A stretch of 64,000 nucleotides of DNA from the NCBI RefSeq assembly GCF_900187405.1, contig NZ_LT896716.1, positions 1,302,001 to 1,366,000 on the forward strand, read 5' to 3'. Origin of the DNA: Geobacter sp. DSM 9736 (GTDB lineage: Bacteria > Desulfobacterota > Desulfuromonadia > Geobacterales > Geobacteraceae). Positions 37,201 to 44,600 of this stretch are shown here, one piece after another. The translations under genes and the position numbers were made by a program. The notes under the pieces are model-generated. The model ran no database searches. It saw only the letters and a list, made by a program, of their open reading frames with translations, and was not told where the DNA came from. Every line of letters starts with the position of its first letter. The first letter of the stretch is position 1.

Positions 37201-38277
37201 ATCCGCAAGGCGGTGAGCACCCGGGTACCCGGCACTTTCGGGGACAGTGTGGCAGGCCTGACACACCCCTGTTCCGGCGGCGTTTTTGTATGGGCGCGTG
37301 CCTGCGGAAGTGTACTGGAACATAACCTTACTGTTGACTACCTTGCCGGCAGGCGATGATATGTTCATGTAACGTCTGACAAGGAATACGTTGGGTCTTG
37401 TCCCGTCGGCCTCGTCTACATGCCCGCCGTGGCAATCTGCGCACTGGACATTCTGGCCGCGCCCATCATGGTTTTGCCGTAAATGGCAGTTTGTGCAGAT
37501 ATTGACGGAGCCTGCCGAACTTCCACGCATATCGGTTCGAAGGAGAGCACCGGCAGAAGGTTGCAGGCCGTAGTAGCTGGTAGCGTTGTCGAATGTAGAG
37601 CTGTTTGAATCAGTGTAGTGAACTCCATGACAGGTAGTGCAAAGTAGAGTACCGTTCTTTAACGGCAGAGCAGAGGTGGGATTCGAGGGGTTGGCATTGA
37701 GCGGAGGGACATTGAACTCCGCCGGCTTCTGCCTTACCAGAGATTGCGCACCAGTGTAATTGAAGTTGACAGGATGGGTGCCCAGGCTGTGGTCAGTGGT
37801 GCCTCGGGACCTGTGGCAATCGAGACACAGCTGGTCCCTGTCGATTTTAGCCCTAAGGAAAGGCCTGTCTTTATAGGTGTGGAGATCATGGCAGCGCGGG
37901 CAGCCAAGACCGGAAAGGGTCTTTGTGGAGCGGAGCTCGGTACTGGCCGGTTCTTCCGCCCCCGCATCAGGTCGGATTTGTGGGCCCGACCAGTTGTGGG
38001 ATGTCTGGTAGCGAAGTCCAGGCTGTCCTGTGTACCCACTGAATGGGGTAGCAGCGTCGGCGAGAGTAAACGGTTTGCGTCCGGCCAGGGGAACTCCCGG
38101 CCGGTGGCACGTGAGGCAGGCATTGGTAAGCCCGGTAGATCCCAGGGTCATGTGCACCGAATGGCAGTTGGAGCAGGTGTAGCCATTGGTCAGATTATGG
38201 GGGGGCTCGACCCCCGCACCATTTCGATAGAAAACCAGAATGAGAATTATCGCGAAGGTGGTCAGAAATCTGTTCAC
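31261..38277 (-). CDS. giant multihaem c-type cytochrome (CX4CH/CXXCH repeat family)
   Basis: By hand count this ~2,338-residue protein has 42 canonical CXXCH haem-attachment motifs, eight CX4CH motifs (for example CSNSYCH, CSTVYCH, CNNAGCH) and one CX3CH (CTTYCH), so 42-51 potential haems. From about residue 420 a repeated unit alternates CXXCH with a variant motif, as in the Geobacter CxxxxCH/CxxCH family. A signal peptide starts at MNRFLTTFAIILILVF. GTG at 38277 follows an AGGGACA stretch and begins the signal peptide; an in-frame ATG at 38322 is the alternative. Some sections contain WYCHDNS and WDCHDPHGD, typical of NrfA/doubled-CXXCH-like modules. It should be matured by cytochrome c assembly in the periplasm and act in extracellular or outer-surface electron transfer. 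Confidence 0.92.
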   Translation of the reverse strand: MNRFLTTFAIILILVFYRNGAGVEPPHNLTNGYTCSNCHSVHMTLGSTGLTNACLTCHRPGVPLAGRKPFTLADAATPFSGYTGQPGLRYQTSHNWSGPQIRPDAGAEEPASTELRSTKTLSGLGCPRCHDLHTYKDRPFLRAKIDRDQLCLDCHRSRGTTDHSLGTHPVNFNYTGAQSLVRQKPAEFNVPPLNANPSNPTSALPLKNGTLLCTTCHGVHYTDSNSSTFDNATSYYGLQPSAGALLRTDMRGSSAGSVNICTNCHLRQNHDGRGQNVQCADCHGGHVDEADGTRPNVFLVRRYMNISSPAGKVVNSKVMFQYTSAGTRPYKNAAGTGVCQACHTVPESAGYPGAHRLADAPANACSICHPHNEGGRGAFSAMGGSCSACHGSDEASGTPILTGRHGSHISPGANESLGAPFGCADCHARTVSNNYTILNPARHANGLVDYSGARAGGSAGYNGATRVCSNSYCHSDGKGSKKNLNAASWTSAATFDCRGCHGSDGSPAFTSRAGEPNYANSGAGSVRANSHESHTSGGAGSCGACHVQTTTSGTEIKAGSLKHVNSAVDVNFDPAKAGAATWTPGTKTCSNIGCHFGGSAQWGGILPVDCTGCHGGDTASAAPIASGKHRRHLDNYSTLGAGNRYTCTDCHASTVSGSRIISNRANHGNGIKNYSGARAGRINVSGSGSCTTAYCHSTGMQANQFWDMSSAGWYSSRTFTCNGCHGANSLPDGTFSAFTSVAGEPSYANGGAGTVTANSHRSHVWGGGIADSTGCARCHRQTVDLSQASRLRPYSTLHLNRNRDVAFSAVAGDGAVYTSSDQQCSTVYCHSNGLRFDNSTANFRTMTWGGAPLTCASCHGDSASAEELSGRHGKHTASTIYVSSCDRCHSGTIDGTGKIVDRSRHANRTKDISFNNGGSYNSGSKSCTTYCHSDARGGEPTFSVKWSDTDITMKCYSCHKGRTSDTSEGNCGVVQGNWSSAREFCTPDITMNADGHHRLVGPQWIRKYPCYYCHDATMDAAGDIKDRARHLNGVKDVKIAAKWEIPSRDKPSYTEKVCDNVYCHSDGTIDPDVVRPFPWNAPKTECNSCHGHPTGSCNNAGCHDNKVHPGDPTGRVWNLPAKFGNQTAYRWPAGQEWIGSLPMFPNQGPGTARANSHPRHAQTNFTCDICHAKTIKGDCISCHKDGIPPGGMGEVAHIDAAYHVNKKKDVDFKDMPGADYDPITRSCSGTTCHTSGVDPVWGGSVGSAVTCLSCHGITGPDVDDFDAFNGTQGKINLTQWETSGHGRYSSAAYTGSYPFSRNPAASFPGNPCWYCHDNSVLHSDPSNPYRLRMHGQFDRRFEKECVYCHMERTDLECISCHVGQTQSLSPQATAAGILFRYRNTSTEIRHPSHTALDNCTALTCHDSDTGLFPGGTHKGHNTNSGIWTREQIADVKNQYMMMGVCLQCHDDDSNGQCTSCHIAPSDNPMKYSLGYDPGTGFIKPRKARASGGHFGYKHYRAFKESGGWAKDGTGNYLGTWKGGKFCWDCHDPHGDANLYMIQKKVATTTDGKFGRPKTQAVVTFTEDTGAYYAKKTEPFDGICNVCHSASSKHFTRNSGDGHNINRRCTICHEHRFTDSHASKQNCDSCHTSTKPIPKHTAFGLPRDCVKCHSGTVGKRMDIIGQMKSNSHHVQGVELNNRHCYQCHWEATPEGLIDNQYHTGYNYKTYTSVRNDTVDLVIYGPNLRPPVYREISSVEGRATAVKFVAVKMGTGEERNQVDKVTVHCISCHSDQNNYSTPFNDCKTPRQYAWDLQSIAARYSQTGTTNWGKYSATATAAKKIAPKSFSAHGNAVGNSGGWDPATGVDEGIPNSRNGSTNVGCFDCHNSHGSKVQGVTTSYVTFNGTNNGGNLKETKKDIGGYTADYKASSNSLGVNPYGAGAGQCFDCHNTANAGTAVPTGKTPWGYSSTFGASAPIMGYKDTARFGEGVKASTARFPERDSRKTILGGHLKASEPGGALPNLAKDTGTATGGTATTLTDSGKNWPLNKWRNSYLLMATGSNSGQLRKIISSTETVLTVDAFAATILAGDMYRIVPYSATVNGLCTPCHDPHGVTPTLGSNQEYGVPLLKGTWMTSPYKEDAPPPDPSGSEATDKSWGKFTGAHKYGFYGTSPVTRHTLDRNTFGTSNGIPGGAAKRPSESDSQFAGLCLNCHTKENLTDGTNRNDGAAGFKTIDRIHESVKGWGANTEHSFTCSKCHQPHNSGLPRLMQTNCLDYKHRGGRVSGGQAWGVDKQYNSSRPHGTGNEHRGYPIGSMLGGAGSPDATTACHVGRYNPAYNYSAPPAQWPNGNYWNDKTPW

Positions 38278-38394
38278 TGTCCCTATTCTCCGTTGATGAG
38301 TGGCCACAGCTACGAGTTCCATAGCTTTGGCAAGGGGAATGCCCTTTGTTTATCGGAGTTTCGGGATGGTTTCTTAAGATTTTTTTACCTTATA
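38277..38394 (-). promoter_or_regulatory. candidate -10 box and structured mRNA leader of the cytochrome gene
   Basis: Reading leftward, TATAAG (38394-38389) is a possible -10 box, though no good -35 is visible. The following ~105-base leader can fold as three helices: CTCCG/CGGAG (38358-38354 with 38292-38288) closing the element, AAGGG/CCCTT (38346-38342 with 38336-38332) and an AGCTA/TAGCT helix extended by CCA/TGG (38330-38322 with 38312-38304). The closing helix ends about ten bases before the GTG, near the ribosome-binding site. The conserved blocks of GEMM riboswitches, common before Geobacter cytochrome genes, are not matched. Confidence 0.4.
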
Positions 38395-38561
38395 GGGTTT
38401 TTCAAACTGCTGCCGTAACACCCGAAGGACGGGCCATGCAGGGGCGCCGTTCAGAGCGGCTTTCGATGACCGGAACGAGTTGCAACGACCAGTGAAGAGT
38501 AGACGGCATTGGAGGGAAAGCGGGCAACAAACAGGAGTTGGATTACAGGAGCAGGCACATA

Positions 38562-39029
38562 TCAGTGCTGCTTAGGCATATGGGCAACTTCATCGATCTT
38601 CCAGATTCCACAGTCATTTTTGACGAGGGTGTATTCGAGGCAGTACGTTTCGAACCGTTTCTCTTTTATTATCCTGCCTGACTTTCTGTCTTCACACCAA
38701 AACTGCCACCACTCCTCGGTGCGGACTTTCGCCGCATTACCCGAGGAAACTATTGTCGGCTTTCCGAGCCGTTTTAGCTTTACCTCAGATCGCATTACAG
38801 TGTTCGAGGTCCTGAGAGAATATAGCGTGGGGAAGAGGTTTCCCAGCTGATGCTCTGTGGCTATCTGTGCAAGAGGATCTATGTCGTGATGTTCGAAAGC
38901 GGCTTGCTTCGCGCTGCAGTAAGTGGAAATTGCCCGGGTGACCGTCTGCTCAGCTGCCGAGGTGCAGGCAGCGAGCCCACAAGCGTATGCAAAAAAAAGC
39001 AGCACTCGGAATAGCAACAGGTTCGGCAT
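38562..39029 (-). CDS. putative lipoprotein of unknown function
   Basis: The 155-residue product begins with a short signal sequence ending in a lipobox (GLAAC), so it is likely lipid-anchored on the periplasmic side. The mature part is mixed alpha/beta; its end (VRTEEWWQFWCEDRKSG, then YCLEYTLVKNDCGIWKIDEV) resembles the cone-shaped SnoaL/IMS-type fold, in which an aromatic pocket binds small molecules, but this is only pattern resemblance. A strong GGAGG lies upstream of the ATG at 39029. It is divergent from the zinc-ribbon gene at 39184 across an AT-rich region holding a perfect palindrome. I cannot name the gene. Confidence 0.7.
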   Translation of the reverse strand: MPNLLLFRVLLFFAYACGLAACTSAAEQTVTRAISTYCSAKQAAFEHHDIDPLAQIATEHQLGNLFPTLYSLRTSNTVMRSEVKLKRLGKPTIVSSGNAAKVRTEEWWQFWCEDRKSGRIIKEKRFETYCLEYTLVKNDCGIWKIDEVAHMPKQH

Positions 39030-39077
39030 CTTCCCCCCTCCCTGGACAACTGCAAAAGAAGCTTATTATTATATATG

Positions 39078-39097
39078 ATTAATTGTCAACAATTAAT
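39078..39097. promoter_or_regulatory. perfect inverted repeat in a divergent promoter region (likely operator)
   Basis: ATTAATTGT and ACAATTAAT form a perfect 9-base inverted repeat around a CA spacer, between divergent genes starting at 39029 and 39184. The core TTGTCAACAA has the form of GntR-family operators. On the minus strand it contains TTGACA, so it could cover a -35 box of the lipoprotein gene. Confidence 0.55.
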
Positions 39098-39160
39098 TCA
39101 CACTGAATACCACCAATCAGTTTGCTCTTGCATAAAACTAATGAACATGTAAATTAAGGG

Positions 39161-39177
39161 TATAATAATACAAGGAG
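39161..39177 (+). promoter_or_regulatory. TATAAT -10 box and AAGGAG ribosome-binding site of the zinc-ribbon gene
   Basis: A perfect TATAAT (39161-39166) lies only 18 bases before the ATG at 39184, with AAGGAG (39172-39177) between them. The leader would be about ten bases long. No -35 consensus is visible at normal spacing. Confidence 0.5.
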
Positions 39178-39183
39178 CCCGCC

Positions 39184-39483
39184 ATGAAAGACATCTGGAA
39201 GGAACGGGAAAAGGCGCTGGAAAACGAATATATACTGAAGCAGGAAAAAGAAAAGATCGAGAAGATGCGAAGCGAAACCCGCGAGCAGCTGGTGAGGGAT
39301 CTTTGCCGCAACCGCTGCCCGAAGTGCGGCGAGAGCATAACACCTATGACGTTCAGGGGAGTGCCGCTCGACAAATGTCCCGGATGCGGTGGCATCTGGC
39401 TGGGGCCTGCCGATCTGCAGATACTGGCTGCGAAAGACCACCGTTCCTGGTTCGAAAAATGGTTTCTGGGGGAAGCCGAATAG
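39184..39483 (+). CDS. TFIIB-type zinc-ribbon protein
   Basis: The 99-residue protein has a charged, probably coiled-coil N-terminal half (KEREKALENEYILKQEKEKI) and a C-terminal zf-TFIIB zinc ribbon: CPKCGESITPMTFRGVPLDK followed by CPGCGGIWLGPADLQ. Four cysteines in two CxxC pairs should bind zinc. The family is widespread in bacteria with no firm function. Its stop at 39483 lies five bases before the end of the convergent PilZ gene. Confidence 0.85.
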   Translation: MKDIWKEREKALENEYILKQEKEKIEKMRSETREQLVRDLCRNRCPKCGESITPMTFRGVPLDKCPGCGGIWLGPADLQILAAKDHRSWFEKWFLGEAE

Positions 39484-39487
39484 CGCT

Positions 39488-39850
39488 TTACCCCTCGTCG
39501 TAAACAATTCGCCTGAAACTCATTCCCGACGCTTCGTTATCGGAAGACGCAGCATGAAGAAGCATTTCAATCGTTGCATAGCTGCGTGCATCGAGATCAA
39601 GGAATCTCACGCCGACGATACAGAAGCCGATATGAACAATCTGGACCCCTACCACAAGAGGCGTCGATTCATCATCACGCTGTATCGAAAGCCGCCAGAC
39701 TTCACCAGGGCGTGCCAGAAGTGTTTCTCTCAGCCGAACGAGAGCCCCGTGGGCAGAAATATTCTCCACCCTCCCCGGGTAGGCATGCCGATCATGCTCC
39801 AGACTCGCCTTCATGTCACACCCAATCCTCACCGCACGCCGCTTGTTCAC
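39488..39850 (-). CDS. PilZ domain protein
   Basis: The ~120-residue product starts NKRRAVRIGCDMKASLEHD and includes GRVENISAHGALVRL; the RR..R near the start and the N-I-S-x-x-G motif are the cyclic-di-GMP-binding signature of PilZ domains. A single-domain protein like this would act as a c-di-GMP effector on a partner. The frame extends to 39940, but a GTG at 39850 has AAAGGAG seven to eight bases upstream and gives the usual short N-terminus before RRxxR. The stop faces the zinc-ribbon gene. Confidence 0.83.
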   Translation of the reverse strand: MNKRRAVRIGCDMKASLEHDRHAYPGRVENISAHGALVRLRETLLARPGEVWRLSIQRDDESTPLVVGVQIVHIGFCIVGVRFLDLDARSYATIEMLLHAASSDNEASGMSFRRIVYDEG

Positions 39851-39950
39851 GTCCGATCTCCTTTGCATCGTTCTATCTGTAAGGATATCGGACAGGAACA
39901 GGGAAAATTTAATCAATATTAACCTTAAAGAACGCGGCACAGAATCTGTG

Positions 39951-40454
39951 TCAGACGCCTGTAAGGTAAGGGCGGTTCGCTGGCCATAGCCCCATGACCT
40001 GACGCATGACGGCTATTTCTCCCACATGATAGGCCATATGATCAGCTGCGATAAGAACCTCACGGTATATCGTGTAGTCGGGGGCGTGAGGGAGGGGAGC
40101 AAGCAGGTCGCACCCCTGGTCGGATACGATCGCCAGCAATGCGGCAAGGTCTGCTGATACCGCCTCCACCGACTGCCGCCAGCGCCGCTCATCCGCGACC
40201 TCTTCAGGCCGGGGCCGGTACCCTTCCGGATAAGGAGGGGACTGGTGCTGCGGGTTCCTGATGAATTCAAGGATGTCCCACTGGGCGATCCGGATATGCT
40301 CCACGAAATGCCAGAAGGAATAGGGGGTATTCGGCGGCTTAATGTTGATCTGTTCCAGGGGGAAGTCGGCAACAGCCTCCCTGAAAGCCATGTGGGCGTT
40401 TTGACTGTCGAGAAGGGCCAGCAGTTCATGACGGATCAAATCATCATGCTTCAT
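39951..40454 (-). CDS. DinB-superfamily metal-dependent protein
   Basis: The 167-residue protein is a four-helix DinB/DUF664-type fold: SFWHFVEHIRIAQWDILEFI near residue 50 supplies one metal-ligand histidine, and ADHMAYHVGEIAVMRQ near the end supplies others. Such proteins include thiol transferases acting with bacillithiol or mycothiol and the N-terminal domain of EgtB. GAGG precedes the ATG at 40454 (a longer frame begins at 40496). It is divergent from egtD, separated by about 150 bases, so a thiol-linked role is attractive but unproven. It is not the SOS polymerase DinB. Confidence 0.83.
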   Translation of the reverse strand: MKHDDLIRHELLALLDSQNAHMAFREAVADFPLEQINIKPPNTPYSFWHFVEHIRIAQWDILEFIRNPQHQSPPYPEGYRPRPEEVADERRWRQSVEAVSADLAALLAIVSDQGCDLLAPLPHAPDYTIYREVLIAADHMAYHVGEIAVMRQVMGLWPANRPYLTGV

Positions 40455-40606
40455 GGGAACCTCTTTCTCCGATTGCAGTTTCTTTAGTAAATACAACCGA
40501 ATCCTCTTTTGTCAAAGTCGGCCATGTTTGACTGCGAAAACAGATATCTTATACTTTTCCAATGTCCAACACCGCACCAAGTACCGGCAGTAGACAAGGA
40601 GCCAAC

Positions 40607-41674
40607 ATGCAGATCTCAACGACGGGAGCGTCGAGGCTTCGATGCGATGTCCTGAAGGAGGCGCTCTCTGCGTCCGAACCGGTCATACTTCACCAGCAGG
40701 GGGGACACGAGCCTCTTGTTGATTTCGCCAAGTCAGTTGCATGTGGCCTGGGAAGTCAGCCGCGCCGCATTGAAAGCCGATTTCTCTATGACACACGGGG
40801 CAGTGCGCTTTTCGAGATGATAACCCGTCAACCTGAGTATTATCTTACGCGTATCGAAGCCTCGATACTGGCAGAAGCAGCCCCGCGCTTGAGAAGCATC
40901 ACCGGCCCGGTTTCCATTCTCGAACTGGGCTCCGGAAGCTCCGAGAAGACCGGGTTTCTGATCGATGCGTGGCTGGCGCGAGATGGGGTAGCCACCTATA
41001 TCCCTGTAGATGTTAGCGAAAGCGCCCTTCGCCAGGCATGCTCATGGATAGCGGTGCGATCTCCGTCTATCCAGGTGGCTGGGATCCATGGTCAGTACGA
41101 ACAGGCCATATCATGGTTGAACCAGGCATCTCCTGCAATGGCGGTATTTCTCGGCAGCACCATAGGAAATATGGATGAAACGGAGATGAGCCGCTTTCTC
41201 CGCCTGATAAGCTCGGCCATGGGAAGGGATGACTTTTTCCTCATCGGCTTCGACCTGGTTAAAGACTCGAAGGTTATTGATGCCGCGTACAACGATGCTG
41301 CCGGAGTGACCGCCCGATTCACGAAGAACCTGTTCGTTCGCATGAACCGCGAGCTTGGATGTGAAATAGAATCCTCTACGATTGAGCACCATGCTAAGTA
41401 CTGCGAAGAACAGGAGCGCGTGAAGATCCATGCCCGGTTCACGAGGAGCCACAAAATCGACATTATGCCCCTCGGAACCAGTTTCTTTGTGGGCAGCGGC
41501 GAAGTTATACGCACGGAAATCAGCCGCAAGTTCAGGCTTGGGACTCTCATTCCCCTATTGATGTCACATGGGCTGAAAACGGTGGAAGTCTTTACGGACT
41601 CTCGGGAATGGTTCGCCTTGCTCCTGCTCCGTAAAGCAGGAGAAGGCCCGTGGGCTTCAAAGGGTAGTGCATGA
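40607..41674 (+). CDS. egtD: L-histidine N-alpha-methyltransferase (EgtD)
   Basis: EgtD transfers three methyl groups from S-adenosylmethionine to the amino group of histidine, giving hercynine, the first step to ergothioneine. The 355-residue protein has the family start FLYDTRGSALFEMITRQPEY (with YYLTRIEASIL next), the SAM loop SILELGSGSSEKTGFLIDA, the acidic VDVSESAL, FLGSTIGNM and the EgtD-specific FDLVKDSKVIDAAYNDAAGV. An N-terminal extension of ~30 residues precedes the core. The ATG at 40607 has AGGAG six bases upstream; the frame can start at 40562. Its stop overlaps the ATG of the next gene by four bases (ATGA), implying translational coupling with the Mo/W-desulfurase fusion. No egtB, egtC or egtE is present. 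Confidence 0.92.
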   Translation: MQISTTGASRLRCDVLKEALSASEPVILHQQGGHEPLVDFAKSVACGLGSQPRRIESRFLYDTRGSALFEMITRQPEYYLTRIEASILAEAAPRLRSITGPVSILELGSGSSEKTGFLIDAWLARDGVATYIPVDVSESALRQACSWIAVRSPSIQVAGIHGQYEQAISWLNQASPAMAVFLGSTIGNMDETEMSRFLRLISSAMGRDDFFLIGFDLVKDSKVIDAAYNDAAGVTARFTKNLFVRMNRELGCEIESSTIEHHAKYCEEQERVKIHARFTRSHKIDIMPLGTSFFVGSGEVIRTEISRKFRLGTLIPLLMSHGLKTVEVFTDSREWFALLLLRKAGEGPWASKGSA

Positions 41675-44600
41675 AAATGAATGCGAGGGAGCAACGCAGC
41701 GGTCTGTGTGGCATTTGTCCTGCCGGCTGCTTCGTCACGGTTACCGTTGAACACGATCGGCTTGTGGCCATTGAACCGCAAGCGGATCACCCTTTCGGCA
41801 TGATCTGCCGGATCGGCCGCCACGCTCCGGAGATAGTTCACGATCCAAATCGGCTTTTACACCCTATGCGTCGAACGGGACCGAAAAGTGCCGGCTCCTT
41901 CGAAAAAATCAGCTGGGACGATGCCTACGCGATCATCACCGAAAACTTGATGAAGACAAGGGAACAGTACGGTCCGGAAGGGGCGGCGATCTACACAGGC
42001 AGGGGCAGCTTCGACATGGCCCTCTGCGACGTCTTCCAGCCTGCGGGAGTCGCAGTATCATCCGCTTCCAGCGTACTCTTCCCTTTCGGGTCCCCCAACA
42101 CCCTCGGAGTCGGTGCTCTCTGTTACGTTTCCTTCGCAATGATCGCTCCACATGTCACCATGGGAGAGATGCTGATCACAATGGAGACGGACCTTGAGCA
42201 GGCCGAATTGATCCTGCTATGGGGAGCCAATCCGGCCACAGACTCCCCTCCCCTCGCCCATCTCCAGATCATAAAGGCAAAAGAACGGGGCGCGAGGGTG
42301 ATCTCCATCGACCCCCGCCGCGCAGGCACCGCCGTTGAAGCAGATGCCCGCTGGGTTCCGATACGGCCCGGGACAGATGGAGCCCTAGCCCTGGGAATGA
42401 TCCAGGTACTCATCGAAGAAGAACTCTACGATGAGAAGTTCGCCGGTGACTGGACGGTCGGTTTCGAGGAGTTGGCCACGTACGTGCAGCATTTTCGCCC
42501 TGAAACGGTGGAACGTATAACCGGGGTCGCCGCAGAGACCGTTCGGGAACTGGCCCGTTTGGTGGCCACCAGGCGCGGTGTCTGTCCGGTGATGTATACG
42601 GGCCTGGAATACTCCGACAGCGGCGTCCAGGCGATACGCGCCGTCTTTACCCTGTTCGCACTTGCAGGGCAGCTTGACGTTCCGGGAGGACTGCTTTTCC
42701 GGATGAAGGAGAATACATTCCCCCAGAACCGGACCCGCCTCGTGCCTAACCCCGACATCAGGAAGGCGCTCGGCCGAGACCGCTTCCCCCTCTACAGCGC
42801 CTACCGGGAAGAATCTCATGCCATAGCTCTTCCAGATGCAGTGCTTCGCGGCAAGCCATATCCGGTGCGGTCATTGATCATACTTGGAGGATCAATCTGC
42901 ACCGCATGGCCTCAGCCGCGTGTTTGGTGCAAAACCCTTGAAGCGCTCGATTTCCTCGTAGTGATCGACCGGTACCCTACAGCGGATTCGGCGTATGCCG
43001 ATATCGTGCTGCCTGCAGCCACCGGATTCGAAATCACCTCCTATATGCGATTCGGACCGCTCTTCAAGATCCGCGAACCACTGGTCCCACCGCAAGGGGA
43101 AGCACGCAGCGACTTCCAGATCTTGGCCGGCCTGGCGCAGCACCTTGGATATGGGCACATGTACCCACGGAACGAGGAGGAACTTCTCGCCTTTGCCCTT
43201 GAAGGGAGCGGCTTCACACTGGAGGAGGTACGAAACGCCGGTGGAGAAATCCAGCTTCCCACTGCCATGATGCAGTACCGGAAATGGGAAAAGGGGCTGC
43301 TGCGTCCCGACGGCAAGCCGGGGTTCGACACGCCCAGCGGCAAATTCGAGATAGCTTCTTCCATTCTGGCCGAATACGGGTACGACCCGCTCCCGGTGTA
43401 TTCAGAGCCGGCGGAGGGCCCCCTCGCCGCTCCCGAAACGGCACTCACCTTCCCCTTGGTATTTAATTCGGGAGCCCGCACCCACTACGATTTCAGGAGC
43501 CAGCATCATGGGGTGCCCCCTTTGGCCGCTCACCACCCCGAGCCGATCCTGACGATCAACACGCATGATGCCGCGAGCCGAAACATCTCCGACGGAGATC
43601 GTATCCGCGTCAAAACTCCACGGGGAGAAGCCGTCTTCACCGCATTTACTACATCCGGCATCGTCCGGGGTGCCGTAGACGCCGCCATGGGTGGGGGAGG
43701 CCCCCTGGGTAATGAAGCATGGCGAACGTGCAACGTGAATGAACTCACGGACCTCGGCAGATTCGACCCCATATCGGGGTTCCCGATCTACAAGGCGCTC
43801 CTGTGCCAGGTGGAAAAGATTACTGAAGATAGAGTCATGGAACGCTTGAATCCTCCCGTGGAAGAAGAGCGCAAGGAGGCGCGGGTGCGGGTGCAAGCGA
43901 TGCGGCAGATCTACCTTGACCACAACGCCACGACCCCCGTTGCCCCGGAAGTTCTTGAAGCCATGCTCCCCTACCTCACCGACTGTTGCGGCAATCCTTC
44001 GAGCATCCATAGCTCGGGAATACGGGCGCGGGATGCGGTGGAAGCGGCGCGGCGCATCATTGCTCAGGCACTCAACTGCACCGCCCGCCGGATTGTCTTC
44101 ACCGGTAGCGGCTCGGAGGGGAACAGCCTCGCCATTCTCGGCGCCACCAGAGGTTCGAACAGTAGCCGCCGTCACCTCGTCACCAGTTCCATCGAGCACC
44201 CGGCAGTGCTTGCCCCCTTCCGGCTGCTGGAAAGAAGCGGATACGATCTTACTCTCCTGCCGGCTACACGTGAAGGACTGGTAGCACCAGAAGAACTGGC
44301 CCGTGCGATACGTCCCGACACACTCCTCGTCTCAGTAATGCTCGCTAACAACGAAACGGGAGCGGTTCAACCGATAGGGGAATTGGCCTGCATTGCCCAT
44401 AGTGCAGGTGCGCTCTTTCATTGCGACGCAGTGCAGGCATTCGGGAGAATCGATGTGGATGTCGCGGCCCTGGGGGTCGACCTGCTGACGGTATCGGCCC
44501 ACAAGCTCCATGGGCCGAAGGGAGTCGGAGCGCTGTTTTCCCGCCGTGAAGTGTCTCTGGTGCCGATTGTCGCAGGGGGGGGGCAGGAAGAAGGCCTTAG

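Noticed and set aside
31261-38277. Tandem repeats resembling a CRISPR or satellite array
   Set aside because: The repetition follows haem-motif codons and varies between units; there is no constant repeat with unique spacers.
38277-38394. GEMM-I cyclic dinucleotide riboswitch
   Set aside because: The hallmark blocks (GGGCAAACC, GACGCAAAGCC) are not present; only partial similarity (AAGGGCA, CCAAAGC) was seen.
44575-44583. G9 homopolymer in the desulfurase half as a phase-variation tract
   Set aside because: It encodes the conserved GGGQE motif of NifS/IscS proteins, so protein constraint explains it; the frame is intact.
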